Shown: piece by piece, positions 34,254 to 43,199 of the stretch
Layout: every line of letters starts with the position of its first letter
Position numbering within the stretch: the stretch's first letter is position 1
Assembly: GCA_022800935.1 (NCBI GenBank)
Contig: JAAWRH010000010.1
Coordinates: forward strand, 1-64,000
Reading direction: 5' to 3'
Source: Oscillospiraceae bacterium
GTDB lineage: Bacteria > Bacillota > Clostridia > Oscillospirales > Ruminococcaceae
DNA length: 64,000 nt
Position numbers and translations under genes: made by a program
The notes under the pieces: generated by a model
Databases searched by the model: none
The model's input: the letters and a program-made list of their open reading frames with translations, nothing else
What the model was told of the DNA's origin: nothing

Positions 34254-36521
34254 CTATCCCTTTTTCTTCACGGATATTCCCATATTGGCATCCAGGCAGA
34301 GGGTATCCCCCTGCTCTAGGTCAACCTTCACTGTTTGTCCCCGGTATCCAATAGTCCCCTGGTAGGCGTGCCCCGCGGCAATCTCTGCCCTATCCAGTTT
34401 GCTGTTCTTCCAGCAGAGACCGACCGTGAGTCCGCCTCTGGCCCGCAATCCCTCGATCTGTCCTTCCCTCCAGGATTCCGGCAGGACGGGGAGCAGCTCG
34501 ACCCGGTCCGGCCCGCTCTGCATCAGGCACCGGGCGATTCCTGCGGCCCCGCCGAAGTTGCCGTCAATCTGGAAGGGCGGATGGTTGTCGAACAGGTTGG
34601 ACAGGGTGGATTTTATCAGCAGCAGCTTGATGTTTTCCTCTGTCTTCTCCCGGTCGCGGAGCTGGGCCCAGAAGTTGATGATCCACGCCCGGCTCCAGCC
34701 GGTGTGCCCGCCCCCGTGGGAAAGGCGGTATTCCAATGTCTTTCGGGCAGCCTGTGCCAGCTCCGGCGTGTCCTCCAGGGTAATCTGGTGCCCCGGATAC
34801 AGGGCGTACAGGTGGGAGATGTGCCGGTGCCCCGGCTCCTTCTCCTCGTACTCCTCCATCCACTCCATAATCCGCCCCTTGCTGTCGATTTTTGGGGACG
34901 GAATCTTCTCCAGGACGTCTGACAGCTCCCGCTTCAGCCCTTCCTCTCCCCCTAAAACGTCACAGGCGGCAATGCAGTCCCGGAACAGCTCGGTGAGAAT
35001 CTGGCTGTCCATGGCGCTGCCCTGGCAGAACTGGGCTGGCCTGCCGTTTTTGGGGAGGAGGTAGGTGTTCTCCGGCGAGGTGGAGGGGGAAATCACCAGG
35101 CGGCCCTTCTCATCCTCAATCAGGTGGTCCAGGAAAAAGACGCAGGCGTCCCGCAGGAGGTAAAAATGCTCCTTTAAGAAATCCGTATCCATGGTGTAGG
35201 CGTAATGCTCCCAGATGTGGGTGGAAAGCCACGCGGCCCCCAGGGTCCAGTAGGTGGCAGGGATATAGGTGTCCTGGGGCGCGCAGTCCCCCCAAAGGTC
35301 CGTGTTGTGGTGTGCAACCCATCCCCTGGCGTGGTACATGGTCCGGGCCACGTATTTTCCGTGGGGATACATCCGCTCCAGGTGGTCAAACAGGGGCAGG
35401 TGGCAGTCGGAAAGGCCGCACATCTCCGCGGGCCAGTAGTTCATCTCGGTGTTGATGTTGATGGTGTACTTGCTGTCCCAGGCGGGCTTCATCCCGTCCG
35501 CCCAGATGCCCTGGAGATTGGCCGGAAGGCTTCCCGGACGGCTGGAGGAAATCAGCAGATACCGCCCAAAGTGGAAGTAGAGGGCAATAAGACCGTTGTC
35601 CTCCCCCGTCTCCCGGAACCGTTCCAGGCGCTGGTCAGTAGGCAAATCTCTTCCGTCTCCGCTCTCCTCAAGGCGCAGGGAGCAGCTCCGGAAATAGGGC
35701 TGGTACTCCGCCAGGTGTTCCTGAAACAGTTGGTCCGCTGTCATCTTTCCGCACTGGGCCAGCCGGTCCCGGCAGTAGGCGCTCAGGTTCTGTTCCCGGA
35801 AGGAGGTGGCGGCGGTCAGGAGGAAAAGGGCTTCGCTGGCGTTTCTCACCACCAGATATTCCCCGATGGCCTCCAGCGTTCCGCCAACACAGCTCCCCTG
35901 GACCATACAGCAGAAATCCAGGCCGTTTTCCCCGCCGTTGGTCCCCTCAAAGGCGATACGGTTTCCGTTTTCCTTCCATACGGTGTTGAAAAACCGGTCG
36001 CGGCTTATCTTAACATGGCAGTTGAGGGCATTGGGACGGCTGGCCCGGTACCGTATCACCAGAACATTCTGTGGCTGAGAGGCAAAGACCTCCCTGGTGT
36101 ATTCCACCTCCCCACACCGGAAGGAGACCCGGCAGACCGCCTCCTCCAAATCCAGCTCCCGGCGGTAGTCGGTGATCTCCCCCTCCAGGTGGGTGGTATC
36201 CAGGGTCAGGTCGCCCAGGGTCTGGTAGTTGCGCTCGCTCTGGGGGGTACCGGTCATGGCGTATTTGGCCAACAGCTGGGCCTCCTCAATCTCCCCATCC
36301 CGGATGAGCTGCCGGACCTTTTCCAGATTGGCGAAGCTGTCCGAATTGACCCGGTCGATAAAGCCGCCGCCCCAGACAGAGTCCTCGTTGAGCTGTATCC
36401 GCTCCTTGTCCGCCCCGCCGAACACCATGGCCCCCAGCCTGCCGTTGCCGACGGGAAGGGCTTCGTTCCAGTTTTTGAGATCCGCGGGAGAATCGTACCA
36501 GAGAACATTTTCTTTTTTCAT
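34254..36521 (-). CDS. GH95-family alpha-L-fucosidase
   Basis: The protein has 755 aa. It begins like GH95 enzymes (LWYDSPADLKNWNEALPVGN, then GRLGAMVFGG) and carries the family motifs INTEMNYWPAE in the catalytic barrel and DNHPPFQIDGNFGG, which holds the aspartate that assists the attacking water. GH95 enzymes mostly release alpha-1,2-linked fucose or L-galactose from host and plant glycans by inversion. There is no signal peptide, so it acts inside the cell on imported oligosaccharides. It stands alone, convergent with ispE and divergent from comEC. A palindromic TATAAT-like box near 36544-36554 could serve both directions. Confidence 0.93.
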   Translation of the reverse strand: MKKENVLWYDSPADLKNWNEALPVGNGRLGAMVFGGADKERIQLNEDSVWGGGFIDRVNSDSFANLEKVRQLIRDGEIEEAQLLAKYAMTGTPQSERNYQTLGDLTLDTTHLEGEITDYRRELDLEEAVCRVSFRCGEVEYTREVFASQPQNVLVIRYRASRPNALNCHVKISRDRFFNTVWKENGNRIAFEGTNGGENGLDFCCMVQGSCVGGTLEAIGEYLVVRNASEALFLLTAATSFREQNLSAYCRDRLAQCGKMTADQLFQEHLAEYQPYFRSCSLRLEESGDGRDLPTDQRLERFRETGEDNGLIALYFHFGRYLLISSSRPGSLPANLQGIWADGMKPAWDSKYTININTEMNYWPAEMCGLSDCHLPLFDHLERMYPHGKYVARTMYHARGWVAHHNTDLWGDCAPQDTYIPATYWTLGAAWLSTHIWEHYAYTMDTDFLKEHFYLLRDACVFFLDHLIEDEKGRLVISPSTSPENTYLLPKNGRPAQFCQGSAMDSQILTELFRDCIAACDVLGGEEGLKRELSDVLEKIPSPKIDSKGRIMEWMEEYEEKEPGHRHISHLYALYPGHQITLEDTPELAQAARKTLEYRLSHGGGHTGWSRAWIINFWAQLRDREKTEENIKLLLIKSTLSNLFDNHPPFQIDGNFGGAAGIARCLMQSGPDRVELLPVLPESWREGQIEGLRARGGLTVGLCWKNSKLDRAEIAAGHAYQGTIGYRGQTVKVDLEQGDTLCLDANMGISVKKKG

Positions 36522-36648
36522 ATCAATCCTGTCTCCTTTTTGCTATAATTATAGATACTTTACAGTTTCCAGATTTCTTCTTTCCTGTTCAGTCTACCAT
36601 ACTTTCCCCCGGAGCGCAAGGAAACTTTACCCATTGGAGGTGAACGCC

Positions 36649-38820
36649 ATGTCCCGCTTCGCTCCCTTTGCCATTGCAGGCTGCTCCGCCTTCCTCGCCT
36701 GCGCCCTGGCCTGTGCCATCGGTCCTGCCGCCGCTTTGCCCCTCTCCGTCCTCTCTCTGCTGGCCTTCATCCTCCTGCTGCTGGTCAAAACCTTCCCCGA
36801 CCGCCGCTCCTGGCTCTTTCTCCTCCTGGCGGCGTCTGTCTCCCTGGCCCGCTATACCTGGGCATCCCATACCATGGCTGAACCTATCGCCCAATACGCC
36901 GGTTCCACCTGCCGGGTGGAGGGTCAGATCACCTCCATTCTTCCCCAATCCGGCGGCGTGCGGTATACCGTCTCCCTCTGGACCGAAGCCTCGCCCGGCA
37001 AAATCCGTTCCTACTGCGCCTACCTCTGGGCCAGCTCCGACATGGCTGCCGGAGAGCTGGGGGAAACCCTCTCCGGCACCGTCTCCTTCTATCCCCAGTC
37101 TGATTCCCTCTGGCAGCGGTCCTCCTATTATGGCAGCGGTATCCATCTTCGGGGCAAGCTAATATATGGGGATTTTTCCCAAAGCCAAAAGCTCCTGCCG
37201 GAGACCCGCTCCGCCCTCCTCCGGCAAAGGCTCTCCCGCTCCATCTCCGATGCCCTCCCCGGACAGCACGGCGCTCTGCTGTCCGCCATCCTTCTGGGAG
37301 AACGCTCCCGCCTCTCCGGGGAGACGGAGCAGTCCCTCCGCCGGGCGGGCCTTTCCCACATTCTGGCGCTGTCCGGCCTGCACCTTTCCATCGCCGCCGG
37401 ACTGTTTTCCTCCCTCCCCTTCCTCTCCAAACGGAAAAAGCTCAAATCCCTCCTGGGGATACTGGGCATCGGCGTATATCTTTTTCTCGCCGGTGCGCCT
37501 CTTTCCATGCTCCGGGCCGGGGGAATGTGGTTGCTGATTTTCCTCTCCCAGCTGCTGGACCGCCCCTATCATAGCGCCAACGCCCTGGGGGCGTCGGTTC
37601 TGGCGCTCATCCTGGTCAACCCCTTTTCCGCCGCCTCCCTGTCCATGTGGTACTCCGCCGGTTCCACCATGGCCATCATCTGGTTTGCCCCCAAGCTCAT
37701 CGAGACGGTCAATGGCTTTATCCCCCGCCACAGCCCCTATAAAAAGGGGATTCTGGCGGCTTGCTCCCCTCTGGCGGCCAGCCTTGCGGCCATGGCGGTG
37801 GTGATCCCCATCTCCTGGGCTGCGGGGAATACCATCTCCCTGCTGTCCCCCCTCTCTACCCTGGCGGCCTCTGTTTTGCTCCCGCCCATGCTGGGGCTGG
37901 GAATTGCCGCCCTGCTGCTGAACCTGCTCCCCATTTCGGGCCTGTCCAGGCTGCTCTTTTTCCTTCCCGGCCTGTTTGCCCGGCTGCTGGAATGGCTGGC
38001 CCGCGGCTTTGCCGCCATACCCTTTGCCGCTGTCCCCAAGGGGATGACCTGGATTCTCCCCTGCCTGGCGGGGACCTTTGTCATTGCGGTGCTGTGCCTT
38101 CGGGACGGAGGAAAGAAAACCCTGCTCTCCGGACTTTTCTGGTGCGTCATCCTCTTTTCGGTCTCCTCTGTCAGCTATACCTTTGCGGTCCGGGACCTGA
38201 CCCGCATCATCATTCCGCCGGAGACCGGCTGTGTCCTGGTCTCCCGCAACCGGACTCATATCCTCATGGGGGAAATCGGCAGCGTCCGGGAGGGGGAACG
38301 GGTGGCGGAGCTGCTGGAGGACTACAACATTCGCTCCCTGGAGCTGGCGGTGCTGAACAACCGCCCCGGCGGGGAGCTGGAGCCCCTGGCCAAGCAGGCG
38401 GAGATAGCTCTTCTCTGCGCGCCGCCTCAGCCCAGCAGCAAGGAATTTCTCCGCTATGCTGCCTCCTATCTGCCCCTGGAGCAGATGACCCTCTCCGGCG
38501 ATGAAAAAATTTCCTTGGATATCGACCTCTTTTCCGGCGGATACGTCCTTTCCCTCCAGGCGGACGGAATAAAACTGTTAAACTTCTTGGGAAACTGTGA
38601 TATAATGGAGTTGGACGTCTATCCCAGACATCAGATTGTCATACTGCCCCCGGTGCGGGCGGAGGGCATTGACTCGCTGCCTTCGGATTACAATGTCGTC
38701 ACCGGGAAGACAGACCCATATAATCTTTACCACGCGCCGCGGACCGCCCAAATGGTCTCCGCCGGGGAGGCGGAGGTTTGCTTTACCGTCAAAGACGGCG
38801 CGATATCCCTGCAAAAATAA
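36649..38820 (+). CDS. comEC: ComEC/Rec2-family DNA uptake channel with degenerate C-terminal domain
   Basis: The protein has 723 aa. N-terminal membrane helices and a DUF4131-like soluble region are followed by the competence domain with GLSHILALSGLHLSIAAGLF (around residues 239-258) and several further helices. In most ComEC proteins a metallo-beta-lactamase domain with HxHxDH closes the protein. Here the matching stretch reads LAVLNNRPGGELEPL (about 566-580), without any of the metal ligands. The start is the ATG with GGAGGTGAA upstream; the frame is open much further upstream, but that part runs antisense to GH95. Close downstream are holA and an RNase M5-like gene, a common order in Clostridia. 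DNA-channel function may persist without nuclease activity. Confidence 0.88.
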   Translation: MSRFAPFAIAGCSAFLACALACAIGPAAALPLSVLSLLAFILLLLVKTFPDRRSWLFLLLAASVSLARYTWASHTMAEPIAQYAGSTCRVEGQITSILPQSGGVRYTVSLWTEASPGKIRSYCAYLWASSDMAAGELGETLSGTVSFYPQSDSLWQRSSYYGSGIHLRGKLIYGDFSQSQKLLPETRSALLRQRLSRSISDALPGQHGALLSAILLGERSRLSGETEQSLRRAGLSHILALSGLHLSIAAGLFSSLPFLSKRKKLKSLLGILGIGVYLFLAGAPLSMLRAGGMWLLIFLSQLLDRPYHSANALGASVLALILVNPFSAASLSMWYSAGSTMAIIWFAPKLIETVNGFIPRHSPYKKGILAACSPLAASLAAMAVVIPISWAAGNTISLLSPLSTLAASVLLPPMLGLGIAALLLNLLPISGLSRLLFFLPGLFARLLEWLARGFAAIPFAAVPKGMTWILPCLAGTFVIAVLCLRDGGKKTLLSGLFWCVILFSVSSVSYTFAVRDLTRIIIPPETGCVLVSRNRTHILMGEIGSVREGERVAELLEDYNIRSLELAVLNNRPGGELEPLAKQAEIALLCAPPQPSSKEFLRYAASYLPLEQMTLSGDEKISLDIDLFSGGYVLSLQADGIKLLNFLGNCDIMELDVYPRHQIVILPPVRAEGIDSLPSDYNVVTGKTDPYNLYHAPRTAQMVSAGEAEVCFTVKDGAISLQK

Positions 38821-38835
38821 AGGGGGCTGAACCGA

Positions 38836-39888
38836 TTGGTCCACACCAAAGAGGAGACATTCATCCGCCATTTGAAGAAAGAGGCGCTGTCCCGCGTCTA
38901 TGTTCTGGCGGGACCGGAAAACTATCTCAAGGAGCACTACCGCGACTGGGTGGTCAAGCGGGCGCTGGAGGGCGGAAACGCGGACTTCAACCTCCACGAA
39001 TTTGACGGAGGCGCCTTTAAATGCCGCGAGTTTTCCGACGCCATAGAGGCCCTACCCATGATGGGGGGCAGAAACTGCGCCCTGATAAAGGGGATTGACT
39101 TTGACAAGGTCCCCCTGACCGAATACAACAAGCTCAAGGAGTTCCTCAAGGACCCGCCGGAGGATTCCACGTCGGTGTTCGTCTGCACCGGGGACTTTAA
39201 CACCAAAAAGAGCACCCGGTGCCGCACCCTGGAAAAGCTGGTGGACCCGGTGGGGCAGATTGCCATCTTCTACAAGCGGGGGGAGGGGGACCTGTACCGC
39301 TTTGCCCTGGACCGGGCGGCCGCCTACAAGGCCATCCTGCCCAGGGAGGTGTTCCGCACCCTGAACCAGATGTGCGGAGGGGACATGCTGATGCTCCAGA
39401 ACGAGACGGAAAAGGTGGCCGCTTACTGCCAGGGGCGGGAGATCACCCCCCTGGACCTGGAGACCTGCTGCTGCCCGGTGATGGAGACCACCGCCTTTGA
39501 GCTGTCCCGCGCGGTGATTCGCGGGGACTTTGACCGGGCCATGGGAATTTTAAAGCAGCTCCTCTATCTGCGGGAGGAGCCGGTGGCCATTGTGGGGGCC
39601 CTGGCGGCGGGGTTCCTGGACATCTACCGGGCCAAGACGGCCTCTCTATCCGGGCGGGGGAACAACGATATTTTAAAGTCCTTTGAATACCGGGGGCGGG
39701 AATTCCGGGTGCGCAACGCCATGATGGAGGTCTCCCGCTGCTCCACCGGCTTTCTGCGGGGGGCGGTGGCCCTGCTCACCGAGGCGGACGCCCAGCTGAA
39801 GTCCTCCCGCCTGGAGGACCGGGTGATCCTGGAAAAGCTGCTGACCCAGCTTTTTATATTACGTAAATCCAGCGGACGGGTGGACTGA
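38836..39888 (+). CDS. holA: DNA polymerase III delta subunit
   Basis: The protein has 350 aa. The start VHTKEETFIRHLKKEALSRV, then YVLAGPENYLKEHY, is typical of the delta subunit, as is the DFNTKKSTRCRTLEKL region. The C-terminal collar helices include REEPVAIVGALAAGFLDIYR. It opens the sliding clamp within the clamp loader during replication. It starts with TTG, with AGGGGG upstream, 15 bp after comEC, a conserved neighbour in many Firmicutes. A DNA-processing operon of comEC, holA and an RNase M5-like gene is thus likely. Confidence 0.9.
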   Translation: MVHTKEETFIRHLKKEALSRVYVLAGPENYLKEHYRDWVVKRALEGGNADFNLHEFDGGAFKCREFSDAIEALPMMGGRNCALIKGIDFDKVPLTEYNKLKEFLKDPPEDSTSVFVCTGDFNTKKSTRCRTLEKLVDPVGQIAIFYKRGEGDLYRFALDRAAAYKAILPREVFRTLNQMCGGDMLMLQNETEKVAAYCQGREITPLDLETCCCPVMETTAFELSRAVIRGDFDRAMGILKQLLYLREEPVAIVGALAAGFLDIYRAKTASLSGRGNNDILKSFEYRGREFRVRNAMMEVSRCSTGFLRGAVALLTEADAQLKSSRLEDRVILEKLLTQLFILRKSSGRVD

Positions 39889-39921
39889 CCGCCGCGGGCA
39901 AAGGAAGGGAAGGATTCGCCA

Positions 39922-40563
39922 TTGACAAAGATATCCCTCAGCCAGGCGGTCATTGTAGAGGGCCGGTACGACAAAATACGCCTGTCCTCCCTGTTAGACG
40001 GACTGATTCTGGAGACAAACGGCTTCCGCATCTTTAAGGACCGGGAAAAGCTGGCCCTGATCCGTGCCCTGGCCCACCGGAGGGGAATCATCATTCTCAC
40101 CGATTCCGATTCTGCGGGCTTCCGGATACGGCAGTATATCCGGTCCGCCATCTCCCCCCAGGACCGGGACAAGGTATATCAGGCGTACATCCCCGAAATC
40201 CTGGGCAAGGAAAAGCGGAAGGCTCAGCCCTCCAAGGCGGGAACCCTGGGGGTGGAGGGAATGCCCACCCAAGCGCTCCTGGACACGCTGAAGCGGGCGG
40301 GAATCCCTATGGACGGCGGCTCCGCCCCGCCCGCCGGGGACCTGACCAAGGCGGACCTTTTCCGGGATGGCCTGGCCGGGGGACCGGACAGCGCCGCCCT
40401 GCGCAGGGCGCTGATGGCCCGCCTGAGCCTGCCCCCCTATCTGAGCGCCAACGCCCTGCTGGAGGTGCTCAACGCCTCTGTATCCCGGCAGGAATATGAG
40501 GCCCTGATGGAAGCGCTGCACGCCGCCGGAACAGAGTCCGCAGAAAGGGAGGAAACACAATGA
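39922..40563 (+). CDS. rnmV: RNase M5-like Toprim protein
   Basis: The protein has 213 aa. The Toprim domain has the catalytic glutamate in AVIVEGRYDK (Glu13) and the acidic pair in IILTDSDSAG (Asp61, Asp63). A C-terminal region with ERK-rich linker and PTQALLDTLKRAG resembles the DUF4093 tail of RNase M5. RNase M5 matures 5S rRNA. The start is TTG with a GGAAGGGAAGGA-type site upstream. Its end overlaps the MBOAT gene by 4 bp (ATGA), so the MBOAT gene is translationally coupled to it. Assignment to rnmV is likely but not certain; it could be another Toprim-DUF4093 protein. Confidence 0.8.
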   Translation: MTKISLSQAVIVEGRYDKIRLSSLLDGLILETNGFRIFKDREKLALIRALAHRRGIIILTDSDSAGFRIRQYIRSAISPQDRDKVYQAYIPEILGKEKRKAQPSKAGTLGVEGMPTQALLDTLKRAGIPMDGGSAPPAGDLTKADLFRDGLAGGPDSAALRRALMARLSLPPYLSANALLEVLNASVSRQEYEALMEALHAAGTESAEREETQ

Positions 40564-41921
40564 GCTTTGCCAGCCTGTTGTTTTTGTTTTTGTTCCTGCC
40601 CGCGGGGGTACTGCTGTACGCCGTAACGCCCCGGAGGTGGAAGCTGTACTCCCTATTTTTGCTGTCCCTGTTCTTCTATGGGCAGATGGGGATGTTCTAC
40701 TTTGCCTTTATGCTGGCGTCGGTAACAGTGGACTATCTTCTCTCCCGCCTGATGCAGCTCTTTGACGACAACAACAGCCGCCGCCGGACCATTCTGGGGG
40801 TGGGACTGGTCAAAAACCTGGGAATCGCCATCATTGCGGGCACGGGATATGAGCTGACGGCCAACGTGGTCCCGGCAGGGCTTTATATCTACCTCTTTTC
40901 GGCCCTGGGGTACCTCATCGACGTCTATCGGGGGGACGCGATGTATGAGAAGAACTATATCCGCTTTGCCCTCTACTGTATCATGTTCCCCCGCATCCAC
41001 GGCGGCCCGATGCTGGAATATAACGCCTATCTGGCCCAGCTGAAGGAAGCCTCCTTCAGCCTAGACCAGCTTTCGCGGGGATTTTCCCTGTTTATCCTGG
41101 GCTTTGCCAAGCAGATTTTGATTATGCCCGGCCTGCGGGAAATCACCCAGGCCCTGTACGCCCTGCCCACGGGGGAAATGTCGGTTCTTTCAGCCTGGCT
41201 AATGGTAGGCTGCACTGCCCTGAGCTACTATTACGCCTTCTCCTCCTGGGGAGATATGGCGGAGGGGTTGGGGATTATCTTCGGCTTCCGGTACCGATCC
41301 GGCTATAACTACCCCCTAATATCGGAGAGCGTTTCCTCTTTTCTAAAGCGCTTTAACGGCTCCGTCACCGCCTTTATCCGGCGCTTTGTCACCATCCAGC
41401 TTTCGGCGGACACCACTGGCGGTGTCACTCAGGCAACCCATCTCCTGGTGTCCACAGTGCTGGTGGGGATGTGGTACTCGGCCAATCTCAACGGCATTCT
41501 GTGGGGCCTTTTTCTGGGGGTTATCGTTGTTCTGGAGGAATGCATCCCCTCCCGGTTTCTCCAGTGGATTCCCTTGTTTTTCCGGCGTATTTTCACCCTT
41601 ATCCTGCTGCTTCCCTCCTTCCTGCTGCTCACCTGCGGGAGCGGCGCGCAGTTTTTGGGATACCTGAAAATACTGGTCGGGATAGGTGTACCCTTTGGAG
41701 GACTGGAAAGCGGTTACATCACCGGCGCGTACTGGCTTTCCCTGGCCGAGGCGCTCCTCTTTGCCCTTCCGGTACTGCGGCCGGTCCGCCGTCTGCTGTT
41801 CCCTGCCGCCGGCCGGCGGGAGGCAAACGCCGCCGCCTCCCCCTCAACCCTGCTGCTGCGGACCCTTGCCCTGCTCCTGACGGCGGCGATACTCTTTTAC
41901 TCGATTATTCTGATGCTGTAG
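40560..41921 (+). CDS. MBOAT-family protein lacking both conserved histidines
   Basis: The protein has 453 aa with about 11 hydrophobic segments. The AlgI-type MBOAT plan is visible: FLPAGVLLYAVTPRRWK, FPRIHGGPMLEY (usually FPRLIAGPI), SSWGDMAEGLGIIFGF (usually YSDMAIG). However, the RRWHISLS segment is replaced by KRFNGSVT, with Asn266 where a His is expected. The GLWHGA segment is GMWYSA, with Tyr306 where the second His is expected. Active AlgI/PatA-like O-acyltransferases need these histidines, so this protein is probably not an acyltransferase. The next gene is its usual DHHW partner, also degenerate. The reading frame is intact and coupled to rnmV. Confidence 0.85.
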   Translation: MSFASLLFLFLFLPAGVLLYAVTPRRWKLYSLFLLSLFFYGQMGMFYFAFMLASVTVDYLLSRLMQLFDDNNSRRRTILGVGLVKNLGIAIIAGTGYELTANVVPAGLYIYLFSALGYLIDVYRGDAMYEKNYIRFALYCIMFPRIHGGPMLEYNAYLAQLKEASFSLDQLSRGFSLFILGFAKQILIMPGLREITQALYALPTGEMSVLSAWLMVGCTALSYYYAFSSWGDMAEGLGIIFGFRYRSGYNYPLISESVSSFLKRFNGSVTAFIRRFVTIQLSADTTGGVTQATHLLVSTVLVGMWYSANLNGILWGLFLGVIVVLEECIPSRFLQWIPLFFRRIFTLILLLPSFLLLTCGSGAQFLGYLKILVGIGVPFGGLESGYITGAYWLSLAEALLFALPVLRPVRRLLFPAAGRREANAAASPSTLLLRTLALLLTAAILFYSIILML

Positions 41922-41939
41922 GAGGTGTTCAGCAGCGGT

Positions 41940-43106
41940 ATGGGAAATATACTAAAGAAGAGTCTTCTGTATTTAATCAACCTGCTGTCCCTGGCGGTAT
42001 TTCTGGTCATACCGGTCTATTTGGTATGGCACGCCCCGGCGCTGCTGGGCAGTCTGGTTCCCTTTCAGGAAGAGGCGGAGGTCAATCCTGGCCCCTACGG
42101 CGCGGAGGAGGTCACGCCGGAGGAGGAAATCCGCCGGGTTCTGGGACAGGGGAAAAAGCTGGAGAAGCTGGAACAGCTTCAGGTACAACTCAAACGCTTT
42201 TCCGGCCAGCAGATTCAGGACAACATTTTCCTGACCAAGGACGCCATGTATGAAAACATCCCGGAGCCGGACCCAAAAACCGACACCTCCCTGAGCAACT
42301 CCAACGGGATGCTGGAATTTGTCTACCGGTACTATATTCCCACCTACATGATACTCGTCCCCACCGCCTGCGCCATCAAGCAGAACGACATTCCCCAAAA
42401 CGCCCCGCTGTTTAACCAAAAAAACTACATTGACGGCATCTATCGGAACACATCCGGGGTCATCACCTCCATCGACGCCTACTCGCCGCTGTTCGCCTCC
42501 ATGGATGAATACATCTACTACCGGACCATGCCGGAGCTCACCGGGCTGGGGGGATATTATCTTTACTCGGTGCTGGGGGAAAAGCTTTCCCTGCGGACCC
42601 GTTCCCTGGCCCAGTTTGAACAAATCTATCTCCGGCACGGCTGTTATGGCTCCCTGTACCAGCGGCTGCCCTACCCGGACGTTCAGCCGGATATCTACAG
42701 CTACTACCGGATGTCCCTGTTCCAGCGGGAATACGATATGACCCGCTATGAATCCAACGGCCGCGTCACCCGGCACAGCGACATCATCCTCCCCCGGATT
42801 GCGGAGGACTCCTCCAAGGAGATTACCGACGTGGTGCTGGGGGGACGCGCACCGCTGATTACCATTACGGTAGACGGCCCCTACAAGGACCGGCTGCTCA
42901 TCTTCGGCGACCAGACGGTAAAGGCATACATCCCCTTCCTCGCGCCCCATTACAAGGAGATTTATATTGTGGACCTGGAGCTGGCGGACCATGCCGTTTT
43001 AGACAAGCTGGGGGTCAAGCACTTTGACCAGGTACTGTTCTCCTATTCGGTGGACACCCTGTTCCAGAGGAATTTCGGGGAGAAACTGCTGTATCTGGCA
43101 AAATGA
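41940..43106 (+). CDS. DHHW-family (AlgX/SGNH-like) protein with lost catalytic motifs
   Basis: The protein has 388 aa with an N-terminal membrane anchor (about 9-30). The family pattern is YYRTDHHWTxLGAYYAY; here it reads YYRTMPELTGLGGYYLY, so DHHW has become MPEL (197-200). The segment LKDSYANSFVPFL is here IFGDQTVKAYIPFL, where the Ser is Gln325. The remaining fold signals are kept, for example ILVPTACAIKQNDIP and APHYKEIYIVD. DHHW proteins normally act outside the membrane with an MBOAT to acetylate a cell-surface polymer. Both partners being degenerate suggests a new, non-catalytic role for the pair. The ATG at 41940 is chosen; a GTG at 41925 overlaps the ribosome site. Confidence 0.8.
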   Translation: MGNILKKSLLYLINLLSLAVFLVIPVYLVWHAPALLGSLVPFQEEAEVNPGPYGAEEVTPEEEIRRVLGQGKKLEKLEQLQVQLKRFSGQQIQDNIFLTKDAMYENIPEPDPKTDTSLSNSNGMLEFVYRYYIPTYMILVPTACAIKQNDIPQNAPLFNQKNYIDGIYRNTSGVITSIDAYSPLFASMDEYIYYRTMPELTGLGGYYLYSVLGEKLSLRTRSLAQFEQIYLRHGCYGSLYQRLPYPDVQPDIYSYYRMSLFQREYDMTRYESNGRVTRHSDIILPRIAEDSSKEITDVVLGGRAPLITITVDGPYKDRLLIFGDQTVKAYIPFLAPHYKEIYIVDLELADHAVLDKLGVKHFDQVLFSYSVDTLFQRNFGEKLLYLAK

Positions 43107-43131
43107 GCTGAAAAACGAATACCCATAAAAG

Positions 43132-43172
43132 ACAAAGGCAGCAGTCTCCCAAAAGGAGAATGCTGCCTTTGT
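43132..43172. terminator. Terminator shared by DHHW and GH38 genes
   Basis: A 12-bp stem ACAAAGGCAGCA / TGCTGCCTTTGT (43132-43143 and 43161-43172) contains an inner TCTCC/GGAGA stem and is followed on the plus strand by GCCTTTTTGTC. It lies between convergent genes. Confidence 0.8.
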
Positions 43173-43199
43173 GCCTTTTTGTCTGTAGTTTATCTGGGA

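Noticed and set aside
36229-36648. N-terminal extension of ComEC by 140 codons
   Set aside because: The extension is antisense to the GH95 gene, and a good ribosome site precedes the ATG at 36649, which starts a normal ComEC N-terminus.
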